In this document: one piece after another, positions 32,238-41,488 of the stretch
How the letters are laid out: every line of letters starts with the position of its first letter
Position numbering within the stretch: the stretch's first letter is position 1
Assembly: GCA_947576095.1 (NCBI GenBank)
Contig: CANPPW010000007.1
Location: forward strand, 1 to 51,964
DNA from: an uncultured Mycoplasmatota bacterium
GTDB taxonomy: Bacteria > Bacillota_I > Bacilli_A > RF39 > UBA660
Direction: 5' to 3'
Length of the DNA: 51,964 nucleotides
Made by a program: the position numbers and the translations under genes
Notes under the pieces: model-generated
What the model was told of the DNA's origin: nothing
Seen by the model: the letters and a program-made list of their open reading frames with translations, nothing else
Databases searched by the model: none

Positions 32238-32866
32238 ACAAACTCCTTTTCTACAATTTTTTGAACAGGCTTATAACTCTTTCTATATCCTGGTATTAAA
32301 CCATACTTTTGAATTGCCTCTAAATGCTTTTTAGTAGGATAGCCTTTATGAGAAGCAAAGCCATATTGTGGATATTTCTCGTCTAGTTCATACATCATTT
32401 GATCTCTCGTTACTTTAGCTATAACTGAAGAAGCTGCAATACTAATACTTTTCGCATCACCCTTGATAATAGAAGTAGAACCTATATCTAATTCTAAAGG
32501 CATAGCATCTATTAAAACATGTTGCAAAGGAACCTTTTTTTGAACCTTTTCAATTGCTCTTTTCATAGCTACTTGTGTCGCTTTATAAATATTCATTTCA
32601 TCAATTTCTTCTGCTGTACACATACCCACCGCATAAGCGATTGCATGTTCTTTTATATAATCAAAAAAAAGATTTCTCTTTTTCTCTGATAATTTTTTCG
32701 AATCTGTAAGTCCTTCTAATACAAAATCTTTAGGCAAAACAACACAAGCTGTTACAACAGGCCCTAAAAGAGGTCCTCTCCCCACCTCATCTACACCACC
32801 AATATATGAAAGACCTTGCTGATAAAGTTCTCTTTCATATTTATATAAATCATGCTTCATTTCCAT
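32234..32866 (-). CDS. rnhB: Ribonuclease HII
   Basis: 210 aa, usual length. Removes RNA from RNA/DNA hybrids, including single ribonucleotides. Signature GGVDEVGRGPLLGPVV (first catalytic Asp-Glu), LTDSKKLSEKKR, HVLIDAM (Asp), KGDAKSISIAASSVIAKVTRD and the ending HKGYPTKKH. It sits between the ytaF-like gene and the NrnB-like gene in a minus-strand series downstream of leuS. Confidence 0.95.
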   Translation of the reverse strand: MEMKHDLYKYERELYQQGLSYIGGVDEVGRGPLLGPVVTACVVLPKDFVLEGLTDSKKLSEKKRNLFFDYIKEHAIAYAVGMCTAEEIDEMNIYKATQVAMKRAIEKVQKKVPLQHVLIDAMPLELDIGSTSIIKGDAKSISIAASSVIAKVTRDQMMYELDEKYPQYGFASHKGYPTKKHLEAIQKYGLIPGYRKSYKPVQKIVEKEFV

Positions 32867-32922
32867 ATATTCTCTTCTCTCTATATGATTATTATAAATG
32901 AATTCATAAAAATCAGCAAGAC

Positions 32923-33543
32923 TTATAATCTAGATAAAGCTAATATAATAAGGAAAATACCGCCTAAATAGGCAAGATCCATTTTTATTCTTTTTTGAAC
33001 ACTTTCACCAATCCAAAGGCCCATAATTAACAAAATAAATCCTAAAAGAAAAGTCATCACAATAGTTTCTATCACTTTTACTTCAGCAAGAGCAGCTCCA
33101 AATCCAATTAAAAGTCCATCTAAAGATAATGCAATTCCTAAAGAAATAGATTCCTTCAATGATAAATGTTTCGAAAAATCTAAATCAGCTGATTCAGGCT
33201 TTGTATAAACATGTAAGATAAATTTAAAGTTTAAAAATGAAAATTGAACTTGATTTTCAAGAGGACCTTTTCTTTTTATATAATTTTTAATCAACCCATC
33301 ACTAAGTCTTACAATTCCTAATATAAATAACAGTATAAAACTACATATTGGTAAAATTTCTACTGGCAAATAGGCCTTTAAAATATTGCCTAGACATAAG
33401 GATATTCCAATCATTAAACTACAAATAAGATTCATCATTGTTGCTGATAAAATAGGAATTCTGATCTTACTAACTCCATAAGAAAATCCTGTTATAAAAG
33501 TATCTATACAAACAGTCAATGTAAAAAGAAAGGTTTGTAACAT
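32923..33543 (-). CDS. YtaF/MntP-type membrane protein (sporulation membrane protein YtaF-like)
   Basis: 206 aa from the ATG with GAGGTG seven bases upstream; the longer frame from 33576 lacks a site. About six TM helices in two related halves, each with an acidic residue in a helix start: LTVCIDTFITGFSYG and GIALSLDGLLIGFGAALA. This repeat is shared by YtaF, needed in B. subtilis sporulation, and by MntP manganese exporters. Which of the two functions applies cannot be decided from sequence. Confidence 0.75.
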   Translation of the reverse strand: MLQTFLFTLTVCIDTFITGFSYGVSKIRIPILSATMMNLICSLMIGISLCLGNILKAYLPVEILPICSFILLFILGIVRLSDGLIKNYIKRKGPLENQVQFSFLNFKFILHVYTKPESADLDFSKHLSLKESISLGIALSLDGLLIGFGAALAEVKVIETIVMTFLLGFILLIMGLWIGESVQKRIKMDLAYLGGIFLIILALSRL

Positions 33544-33576
33544 ATTTCTCACCTCTATGTTAGTATATGTATTCAT

Positions 33577-33602
33577 GAAAAAAAAGCAGATATTTCTGCT
33601 TA
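33577..33602 (-). terminator. Terminator overlapping the leuS stop
   Basis: AAGCAGA/TCTGCTT with 4-base loop, then a run of T on the minus strand. Downstream ytaF-rnhB may therefore rely partly on read-through or a separate promoter. Confidence 0.75.
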
Positions 33603-36425
33603 TTTCACAACAATATTCACAATTTTAGAAGGAATGACAATTACCTTTACAATCTCTTTATTTTCTATATGTGCCCTTACGTTAGGAATCTCTTTAGCAA
33701 GCATTTCCATTTTTTCACGATTTGCACCTGATTCTACTATGATTTTTCCTCTAACTTTGCCATTTACTTGAACAACCATTTGATAAGTATCTTCTACCAT
33801 CTTATCTTTATCATATTGAGGCCAATTACTCTTACAAAGCATTTCTCCTAAATGAGACTGTTCATTGATCTCTTCTGTAATATGAGGAGCAATAGGATTG
33901 AGTAAATGAATTAAAGTACGTAATTCATCTTTACTTACTGATTTTTGTTTTTCGTATTCATTTAATAAAATCATTAAAGCTGATACTGCTGTATTATATT
34001 TCATATTTTGTAAATCTTCTGTTACTTTTTTTATAGTTCTATGTACAAGAGCTTCTTTTGTATAGCCTTTACCATCATTGATACAATTTTGCAAACGCCA
34101 AATTCGGTCTAGAAACTTTTTGCATCCCTTAAGTCCATTGGTAGACCAAGAAGCATCTTTTTCATAATCCCCAATAAACATCTCATACGTTCTAAGAGCA
34201 TCTGTTCCAAATTCCTTAATAATATCATCAGGATTGATTACATTTCCTTTTGATTTACTCATTTTTTCTCCACCATCACCCAAAATCATTCCATGAGCAA
34301 CCCTGATATTAAATGGTTCTTTATTGGGTACCAAACCTATATTATAAAGAAATTGATTCCAAAATCTAGCATATAACAAATGTCTTGTTGCATGTTCCAT
34401 TCCACCATTATACCAGTCAACTTTTCCCCAATACTTTAATTTATCCATATTTACAAATTCTTTATCATTTTTAGGATCCATGTATCTTAAAAAATACCAA
34501 GAAGATCCAGCCCAGTTTGGCATAGTATCAGTCTCTCTCTTTGCGTCTTTTCCACACTTTGGACATTTACAGTTTACAAAGCTGGCAATTTTAGCAAGTG
34601 GACTTTCTCCATCATCAGTAGGTTCATATTCTGTAACATCAGGTAATAATACTGGCAAATCTTCATAAGGGACAGGTACCCATCCACAAGTATCACAATG
34701 AATGAGTGGAATGGGTTCTCCCCAAAATCGTTGCCTTGAAAAAATCCAATCTTGCAAGCGATAATTTACTTTTCTTTTAGCAAGACCTCTTTCTTCAAGA
34801 TACTGAATCATCTTATCAATACATTCATGTTTATCTGTAAGTCCATTCAAAAATTCAGAATGAATCATTTTTCCATCGCCAGTATAGACACCAGGATTTA
34901 AGATGTTATTAAAAGTTGTTATGTGCAACTCGTCTTTTACTTCGTTTAAAATCGTTTTTTTATCCACCCATTCTAGCGTAAAGTTTCCCTTTTCGTCTTC
35001 GTCTAGTTGTTGTTCTATTTTGGTGTCATCTATAAGTTTAAATAAAAGTCCTATAGAGTCTATTTCATATGCTACATTTTTGTTATAAGCATAATAGTGA
35101 TGATTTATAGGTAAAATTTCAGTTACAAATTCAATATTTGTATAACCTGTCTCTTCTATGATTTCTCTTTTCGCACATGCAAGATGTGTTTCCTTCTCAT
35201 TTCTTGTTCCACCGATAAATAGTCTTCCACCTTTTTCTCCCCAATTTATTGTTAGATATTTATCCGTTTTTTCATCATATAAAACTGCAACAATACTACT
35301 TTTCTTTTGTTCATTTTCTCTAGGTGTACCTGTGATTTGTTCAATTACAGGAATCACTTCAATACCAAATTTTTTTGAAAATGCATAATCTCTTTCATCA
35401 TGAGCAGGAACCGCCATAATAGAACCTGTTCCATATCCCATCATCACATAATCCGAAATATAAATCGGAATTTCTCTTTGAGTTAGTGGATGAATGGCTG
35501 TAAGCCCTTCTATTTTTACTCCTGTTTTATCTTTAACGAGCTGAGTTCTTTCAAATTCCGTTTTCTTTTTCGTTTGTTCACGATACTGCAAAATCGCATC
35601 CATATTAGAAATCTGTTTTTGATAGAGATCTATATAAGGGTGTTCTGGAGCAATAACCATAAATGTAACACCAAATAATGTATCAGCACGAGTTGTATAT
35701 ACGGTGAGAGCATTGTCCACTTCTTTTAATGGAAATGTAACTTCAGCACCAGTTGATTTTCCAATCCAATTGATTTGGGCTGTTTTAATTCTATCTTGGA
35801 ATTCTGTGTCATCTAAACCTTCCAGTAATTGCTCCGAATACTCACTCATTTTAAGCATCCACTGTTCTTTTTCTTTTTGAATCACACTAGATCCACATCT
35901 TTCACAAATACCACCTGATGAATCTTCATTTGATAATCCTGTTTTACAATTCGGACACCAATTAATATTTTTCTTTGCTTTATAAGCCATACCATGTTCA
36001 AAGAATTTTAAAAATTGCCACTGTGTCCACTTATAATATTCAGGATCTGTTGTAGAAAATTCTCTACTCCAATCAAATGAAATTCCCAAATCCTGTATCT
36101 GTTTTTTAAATGTTTTTATATTTTCTAAAACAGCGTCTTTGGGATGAATATGATTTTTAATCGCATATTGTTCTGCAGGTGCTCCAAAAGCATCCCATCC
36201 CATTGGAAATAAAACATTTTTTCCATTCATTCTCTCCATTCTAGCATATGCATCTAAAGCTGTATAGCTACGAACATGTCCCACATGAAGTCCCGCTCCA
36301 GAAGGATAAGGAAACTCTACTAATATATAGTATTTTTCCTTGTTACTTTTATCCTGAGCTTCAAATATTTTATTTTCACTCCAATAATCTTGCCATTTTT
36401 TCTCTATTTTTTTAAAATTATACAT
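33600..36425 (-). CDS. leuS: Leucyl-tRNA synthetase with a Nudix domain inserted in the editing domain
   Basis: 941 aa, about 130-140 longer than usual. Class I signatures are HVGH (47-50) and KMSKS, with a zinc knuckle CPNC...CERC (157-177). The CP1 editing domain contains GYGTGSIMAVPAHDERDYAFS (330-350). After VIPVIE the sequence departs from other LeuRS and gives a Nudix fold (about 364-510) with a perfect box G-x5-E-x7-REIIEETGY (406-428). LeuRS sequence resumes at YTGDGKMIHSEFLNGL. The extra domain is in frame with no sign of interruption. Translation starts at TAATG, one base overlapping the upstream small membrane gene; expression is under a Leu T-box. Confidence 0.93.
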   Translation of the reverse strand: MYNFKKIEKKWQDYWSENKIFEAQDKSNKEKYYILVEFPYPSGAGLHVGHVRSYTALDAYARMERMNGKNVLFPMGWDAFGAPAEQYAIKNHIHPKDAVLENIKTFKKQIQDLGISFDWSREFSTTDPEYYKWTQWQFLKFFEHGMAYKAKKNINWCPNCKTGLSNEDSSGGICERCGSSVIQKEKEQWMLKMSEYSEQLLEGLDDTEFQDRIKTAQINWIGKSTGAEVTFPLKEVDNALTVYTTRADTLFGVTFMVIAPEHPYIDLYQKQISNMDAILQYREQTKKKTEFERTQLVKDKTGVKIEGLTAIHPLTQREIPIYISDYVMMGYGTGSIMAVPAHDERDYAFSKKFGIEVIPVIEQITGTPRENEQKKSSIVAVLYDEKTDKYLTINWGEKGGRLFIGGTRNEKETHLACAKREIIEETGYTNIEFVTEILPINHHYYAYNKNVAYEIDSIGLLFKLIDDTKIEQQLDEDEKGNFTLEWVDKKTILNEVKDELHITTFNNILNPGVYTGDGKMIHSEFLNGLTDKHECIDKMIQYLEERGLAKRKVNYRLQDWIFSRQRFWGEPIPLIHCDTCGWVPVPYEDLPVLLPDVTEYEPTDDGESPLAKIASFVNCKCPKCGKDAKRETDTMPNWAGSSWYFLRYMDPKNDKEFVNMDKLKYWGKVDWYNGGMEHATRHLLYARFWNQFLYNIGLVPNKEPFNIRVAHGMILGDGGEKMSKSKGNVINPDDIIKEFGTDALRTYEMFIGDYEKDASWSTNGLKGCKKFLDRIWRLQNCINDGKGYTKEALVHRTIKKVTEDLQNMKYNTAVSALMILLNEYEKQKSVSKDELRTLIHLLNPIAPHITEEINEQSHLGEMLCKSNWPQYDKDKMVEDTYQMVVQVNGKVRGKIIVESGANREKMEMLAKEIPNVRAHIENKEIVKVIVIPSKIVNIVVK

Positions 36426-36769
36426 TATTTTATCTCCTTCTTTTTATAATATAATCCAATTGCATGATACGTGATGAGGATGAGAGAAATCATAATCAGT
36501 GCTGATATAACAATCTGAAGAATAATATTCTCAAACCAAAGAACAAAGAACACAGTTATAGATAATACTAATGCATTTGCACATGCAATGATGTTTGCTA
36601 AAGCTTTCATATCTATCTTTTGAATCTCTAATTTATATTTTTTTACTAGGTAAGCAACTTCTCTACTTTTTTCAAATTTCACAAGTGCTCCTTTTCTGTT
36701 TATAATTAAAAAAAAGTACAGAAAATAAATACATATAAATGTAATTATAAAATAAACAAATTCTCTCAT
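36425..36769 (-). CDS. Small membrane protein co-controlled with leuS
   Basis: 114 aa with three hydrophobic helices (about 4-24, 58-80, 84-104) and a basic cytosolic loop between the first two. It is the first gene after the Leu T-box, and its stop overlaps the leuS ATG (TAATG), with the leuS ribosome binding site inside its last codons. So it is made whenever LeuRS is induced. No family was recognised. It could simply be a hitchhiker or could serve leucine-limitation stress. Confidence 0.6.
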   Translation of the reverse strand: MREFVYFIITFICIYFLYFFLIINRKGALVKFEKSREVAYLVKKYKLEIQKIDMKALANIIACANALVLSITVFFVLWFENIILQIVISALIMISLILITYHAIGLYYKKKEIK

Positions 36770-36787
36770 ATATCACCTCATATACAA

Positions 36788-36998
36788 AAAAAGTATTATA
36801 GGAAGGACGAGCTAGGCCCGCGGTACCACCTTCATTCATAATACTTTATGCTCTCTACTTTTTAACGCAAAGGTACGCTATAGGTTTTACTATAGAGCTC
36901 CAAAGTAAGTTCATAAAATCTATCTAAAAACTTGCACCTACCGTTTTTTCTCTTGAAAATAGATGGTTTACTACTACTCTTTTTCATCGCTTCATACT
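36788..36998 (-). promoter_or_regulatory. T-box riboswitch, Leu specifier
   Basis: Minus-strand T-box motif AAGGTGGTACCGCGGG (about 36817-36833). A terminator pairing CCTTCCTATAATAC with its upstream complement, then a T run, closes it. In the specifier loop GAA is followed by CTT (36907-36909) and A, a Leu codon. Confidence 0.88.
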
Positions 36999-37004
36999 AT
37001 ATTT

Positions 37005-37033
37005 ATTATATTATACTCCGCTCACATATTCAA
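37005..37033 (-). promoter_or_regulatory. Promoter of the Leu T-box operon
   Basis: Minus strand TTGAAT (37028-37033), 17-bp spacer, TATAAT (37005-37010). The -35 lies within the last codons of the GH31 gene. Confidence 0.7.
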
Positions 37034-39419
37034 GTAATTTTAAGAATAATTTGACAAATTTTTGTTCCAATCCTTTATTTTTTAATTTTCTAATTTCAAT
37101 TCTTTTCTTTCCAACACTCAAATTACCAAAGAATATCTTATCTATTTTCTCTTTTAATTCTGTTTCAATCTGTAAATCTGATAAAATAGATTCAATTTCT
37201 TCATTAATAATACGAACCGCATCAATTTCTATATCCTTGCCTCTACAATTAATTGTTAACTGTCCAATTGTATTCACATCATTTACTTCCACAATAAAAT
37301 CTTGATCTTCAGCATAGCTTTTAAAAGGAATTTGCTGATCTTGATAGTAAACAGAAACACTTTTAGATTCTTTGGTATTTCGAAAACGAAAAGTATACTT
37401 TCTTTTTTCTGGAATAATACCACTTTTACCCTCTATTGCTCTTACAATAACAGTATAATTATTAGGCAAATAATTATAATCAATATGTGTTTTTATATAA
37501 AATCCTTTTTTATATAAATCAGAAAGTCCATCATCTTCATACAAAGTATAAGCGTTATTCTTTCCAGGGAAAATCTGAATTTCTAAATGTTTAGGTGGCG
37601 TTGTATCATTTAAAATTTCATTGTTACCTAACACAAGAATTGATCCTTCTTTGGCATATACAGGATATTCATCATCTTTAAAAAAGGCAACATATTTTTT
37701 TCCACCTAAAAACTTTTTACCTGTTACAAAATCATACCAAACACCTTCTGGCATAAAAATTCTGTGAATAACACGATCCATAATATAATCTTTTTTAGAT
37801 ACAATTGGTGCAACAAAAAGCTCTCTTCCAAAATAATATTCATTTTTATAAAGTTCATCATCATATAAGTCTGGAAATTTATAATATAATGGTGTAATTA
37901 AAGGTTTACTATTTTGATAATACTCATAAGCCTCTGTATAAAGGTAAGGAATCAAACGATGTCTTAACAGTAAATAATCTTTAACAATTTGATGCGTTTT
38001 TACCCCCCACTTCCATGGTTCTCTTTTATAATACTTTCCTCCATCAGAGCCAAATTTTAAAATTGGACTGAATGTCCCTAATTGAACAAATCTTGTATAT
38101 AATTCATTATCTTCAGTTCCCTTATAATATCCACCAATATCATGACTCACAAAACTAACACCTATATTAGTGGCAGAGGCATTAAAAAAAGGAATTTGTC
38201 TTAAAGTATTCCAGCTGACTACTGTTTTTCCTGAATACTGAACTGGGTACCTATGAGCAGCTACAAGAGAGTTTTTACTTAGAATCATAGGTCTTCTTTT
38301 ATAATCTCTACTCATATCATAAAAATGATAATGATTTAAAAGCCAAAGATTTTTACTATTATTTGTATTTTCTATATCAAGAGAATAAAAATCAATTCCC
38401 ATATTATCTAAAGGATGAATACATAATTTTAAATATATATCTAATAGTTTAGGATCCAATACTTGAAAAGGAATCACACCTCTTTCATCTGTTACTATAT
38501 ACGTTTTAGCCGTTTGATAATATGTATCATATGGATACAATCCCTCACTCGGATTTACTGAAAGCCCCAAACGAATTCCTTTACTATGAAAGTTTTGAAT
38601 AAGTGTTGTAGGCTCTTTAAAATAATTAGGATTAAATGTAAAACCTGTTTGTAAATTTTTCTCTTTTTCATATTCCCTAATATGCCAATCATGATTTAAC
38701 AAAACGATTGATAAGGGAATTTCATTTCGATCAAATTGTTCTACTAACTGGTTTAACATCTCATCTGTATAAGCTGTATTACGACTCCACCAATTTCCAA
38801 GGGCATATCTTGGCAGTAATGATGGCTTTCCTGTTAAGGAAAAATAATCTCGCAAACAAGTATTAAAATCTTTTCCATATAGAAAAACATAGGTATCAAT
38901 CCCATTTTCATTTCTATTTTTAAATGTTCCACCTTCTTCTATTAAAAGGCTTTTACTATCATCTATACTAACAAAACCATCTAAAGAATATAGACTTTTT
39001 AAATATTTGGCTTTCCCATGTAAATCTATAGAAAATCCTGGTGCAGCAAGAGTTCTCGCTTCTGGATGATGATAATACCAAATCTGATTGGTACCCTTTA
39101 ACTCAATTCTCAAATTTGCCATCGGATTCATTTTTGTTCCCTCAAATGATTTCTCCTTTATATAGGATAATTTAAAACGGGAAGTAGAAATTTCTATTGA
39201 TGTAGGACTTTCTTTCACTTCAAATTTAGGAACAGGCATATTCCTTTGCAAAATAAATTCTGTAGGATGATTTTCAAAAATACCTTCTTCATTATACTCG
39301 AGACGAACCAAACTCTCCGTTAAAATGGTAATTCGATATTTTTGACCTTGAATAATTGATTTTGAATCTGCTGTTGCCTTTTCTTCACTAAATTTAAATT
39401 GTTGTCCCAAATTATACAT
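37011..39419 (-). CDS. Glycoside hydrolase family 31 protein without the usual acid/base Asp
   Basis: 802 aa. N-terminal beta-sandwich (about 1-200), a TIM barrel, C-terminal beta domains including EDDGLSDLYKKG, and a helical tail. The likely nucleophile is Asp348 (GIDFYSLDIEN). The acid/base motif, normally S/W-G-D, reads QYSGKTVVSW: Lys398 replaces Asp, confirmed in the nucleotides as AAA. Other subsite residues such as SHDIGGYY remain. So ordinary alpha-glucosidase activity is doubtful; a transferase, non-catalytic binding role or altered mechanism is possible. There is no signal peptide. It follows pyk by 18 bases and probably shares its transcript. Confidence 0.85.
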   Translation of the reverse strand: MYNLGQQFKFSEEKATADSKSIIQGQKYRITILTESLVRLEYNEEGIFENHPTEFILQRNMPVPKFEVKESPTSIEISTSRFKLSYIKEKSFEGTKMNPMANLRIELKGTNQIWYYHHPEARTLAAPGFSIDLHGKAKYLKSLYSLDGFVSIDDSKSLLIEEGGTFKNRNENGIDTYVFLYGKDFNTCLRDYFSLTGKPSLLPRYALGNWWSRNTAYTDEMLNQLVEQFDRNEIPLSIVLLNHDWHIREYEKEKNLQTGFTFNPNYFKEPTTLIQNFHSKGIRLGLSVNPSEGLYPYDTYYQTAKTYIVTDERGVIPFQVLDPKLLDIYLKLCIHPLDNMGIDFYSLDIENTNNSKNLWLLNHYHFYDMSRDYKRRPMILSKNSLVAAHRYPVQYSGKTVVSWNTLRQIPFFNASATNIGVSFVSHDIGGYYKGTEDNELYTRFVQLGTFSPILKFGSDGGKYYKREPWKWGVKTHQIVKDYLLLRHRLIPYLYTEAYEYYQNSKPLITPLYYKFPDLYDDELYKNEYYFGRELFVAPIVSKKDYIMDRVIHRIFMPEGVWYDFVTGKKFLGGKKYVAFFKDDEYPVYAKEGSILVLGNNEILNDTTPPKHLEIQIFPGKNNAYTLYEDDGLSDLYKKGFYIKTHIDYNYLPNNYTVIVRAIEGKSGIIPEKRKYTFRFRNTKESKSVSVYYQDQQIPFKSYAEDQDFIVEVNDVNTIGQLTINCRGKDIEIDAVRIINEEIESILSDLQIETELKEKIDKIFFGNLSVGKKRIEIRKLKNKGLEQKFVKLFLKLLEYVSGV

Positions 39420-39437
39420 TTTATCACCCTTTATTTT

Positions 39438-40853
39438 TTATAGCTCTTCAATTTTCATAAAATTTGTATGTTTCACTTCTTTAAATGGATATCCACCTGT
39501 AATAATTAATTTATCTCCATTTTCTGTATGAATCATTTCTTTTGTAACCTTTTTTGATATATTAATAATTTTATCAAAGCTTCCTAACTCTGGAATTACT
39601 ACAGGACGTATTGCAAAATGTAGAGCAAGAGAGCGTGCTGTATCTTCATCTGGCGAAACAGCAATAATAGGACAGCTTGGACGAAAACGACTCATTTTTC
39701 TTGCTGTATAACCACTCATTGTAGGTGTAATAATAGCCTTACATTTTAAACGATTGGCACATTCCGTTACACTATAAACAAGTGAACCTGTTATATCTTG
39801 TTTTTCACTTCGCATAGATCTATCTAATAAATCATAATAGTTGATATCTTCTTCCGCAGAAGCAATAATTTTACTCATCATAATAACGGTTTCTACTGGA
39901 TATTTACCAATCGTAGTCTCGCCTGAAAGTAACACAGCATCAACACTATCTAACACAGCATTGGCCACATCAGATACCTCAGCACGACTTGGCCTTGTCT
40001 CTGTTTCCATAGAAGATAAAAATTCAGTAGAAACGATGCTTACCTTTCCTGCTAAATGACACTTATTAATAATCATTTTTTGAACACTCGGGATTCTTTC
40101 CATAGGAATTTCTACACCTAAATCTCCACGTCCTATTAAAATTCCATCACTCACTCTAATAATATTATCAATATCTTCTAAAGCTCTTTCCTTTTCTATT
40201 TTAGCAATAATGCCTAAATGATCATTCCCCATTTCAATCAAATAATCATTTACTTCTAATACATCGTCACTACTTCCTACAAAAGAAAGTGCTAAAAAGT
40301 CTGCATTTACTGAATCTGCAAACATAATATCATCTTTATCTTTCGTACTCAAAAAAGGCATATTCAGTTTTACTTCAGGTACATTAATACCACATCCTTC
40401 TACAATTTGCCCTTCGCTGATTACTTCACATAATAAATAATTTAAATCTTTTTGAATGACCTTTAACTCAACTCTTCCATCTTGTAAAAGAATATTAGTA
40501 TTATATTTGATATCATCAATTAATTTTGGATAATTTATCGAAAATTTTGTGTCATCACCCATAATAGAATCCATATAAATACGAATCTTATCACCTTGGT
40601 GTAAAAACGCTTTCCCATCTTTTAGTTTTCCGACCCTTATATCTGGACCATTCGTATCAATCATAATTGATACATTCGTTTTACACTCCTTACTTAATTC
40701 CCGAATTAACTGAATGGTTTCCATACAAAATTCATATGTAGCATATGTTAAATTAAATCTTGCCACATCCATTCCTGCCAAAATAAGATTTTTAAGTGTT
40801 TCTCGATCTTGACTTGCAGGACCAATACTCACAATTATCTTTGTTTTATTCAT
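39438..40853 (-). CDS. pyk: Pyruvate kinase (divergent)
   Basis: 471 aa, normal without the extra C-terminal domain. Converts PEP and ADP to pyruvate and ATP. Core residues are recognisable: KIIVSIGPAS, AKIEKE (catalytic Lys and Glu), GRGDLGVEIPMERI (metal-binding Asp), RPSRAEVSDVANAVLDSVDAVLLSGETTIGKYP. Several usually constant positions differ: R-x-N-F-S-H reads RFNLTY, DTKGPEIR reads DTNGPDIR, and TATQMLESM reads VSTEFLSSM. It may be a lineage-specific form or a second isozyme. It heads a two-gene unit with a GH31 gene and has a TATAAT-like -10 upstream. Confidence 0.88.
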   Translation of the reverse strand: MNKTKIIVSIGPASQDRETLKNLILAGMDVARFNLTYATYEFCMETIQLIRELSKECKTNVSIMIDTNGPDIRVGKLKDGKAFLHQGDKIRIYMDSIMGDDTKFSINYPKLIDDIKYNTNILLQDGRVELKVIQKDLNYLLCEVISEGQIVEGCGINVPEVKLNMPFLSTKDKDDIMFADSVNADFLALSFVGSSDDVLEVNDYLIEMGNDHLGIIAKIEKERALEDIDNIIRVSDGILIGRGDLGVEIPMERIPSVQKMIINKCHLAGKVSIVSTEFLSSMETETRPSRAEVSDVANAVLDSVDAVLLSGETTIGKYPVETVIMMSKIIASAEEDINYYDLLDRSMRSEKQDITGSLVYSVTECANRLKCKAIITPTMSGYTARKMSRFRPSCPIIAVSPDEDTARSLALHFAIRPVVIPELGSFDKIINISKKVTKEMIHTENGDKLIITGGYPFKEVKHTNFMKIEEL

Positions 40854-40926
40854 GTACTATCACCTAGTATATATTATAACAAGATTTAAGAAAAATAAAA
40901 AGCTTGTTTTTATCTTTTTTTATAAA

Positions 40927-40952
40927 TTAAAAAGATAACCACATGGTTATCT
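40927..40952 (-). terminator. Terminator of greA
   Basis: AGATAACC/GGTTATCT on the minus strand followed by TTTTTAATTT; it overlaps the greA stop. Confidence 0.75.
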
Positions 40953-41421
40953 ACGCAATATTTAATATTTCAACATCATATTTGCCATTTGGGCTATCAA
41001 CTGTTACAATAGTTCCTACTGATAGTCCCATAATTGCTTTAGCAATTGGTGATTCATTAGAAATCTTATTAGCAAATGGGTCAGCTTCTTTCACGCCTAC
41101 AATCGAATATTTTTCTGTATCTCCATCATCTACATATTTCAAGGTAACTACATTTCCAATTGATACCTTATCTGTAGATACTTCTTTAATAACAATTGCA
41201 TGATCTAACATTGCCTCTAATTCAGCAATTCTTCCCTCTACCTCAGCTTGCTCTGTTCGAGCAGCATCATATTCTGCATTTTCACTTAAATCCCCAAGAG
41301 CTCTTGCATCTTTAAGGGCATTAATTACAGCAGGTCTTCTTTCTAGCTTTAATATATTTAGCTCTTCTTCAAGTTCTTCAAGACCTTTCTGTGTTATATA
41401 TACTTCTTTTATATTAGACAT
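40951..41421 (-). CDS. greA: Transcript cleavage factor GreA
   Basis: 156 aa. N-terminal coiled coil with the acidic tip LGDLSENAEYDAARTEQAEVEGRI (Asp and Glu that reach the polymerase active site), and a C-terminal FKBP-like domain (IAKAIMGLSVGTIVTV, then NGKYDVEIL). Rescues backtracked RNA polymerase. GAGGTG precedes the ATG. Last gene of the ireB-greA series, as in B. subtilis apart from the missing udk. Confidence 0.96.
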   Translation of the reverse strand: MSNIKEVYITQKGLEELEEELNILKLERRPAVINALKDARALGDLSENAEYDAARTEQAEVEGRIAELEAMLDHAIVIKEVSTDKVSIGNVVTLKYVDDGDTEKYSIVGVKEADPFANKISNESPIAKAIMGLSVGTIVTVDSPNGKYDVEILNIA

Positions 41422-41488
41422 TTTCTCACCTCAATTTTTGTATTTTCATTTAAAACAAATAAGATATTACTACACTTTAAACTTTTTG

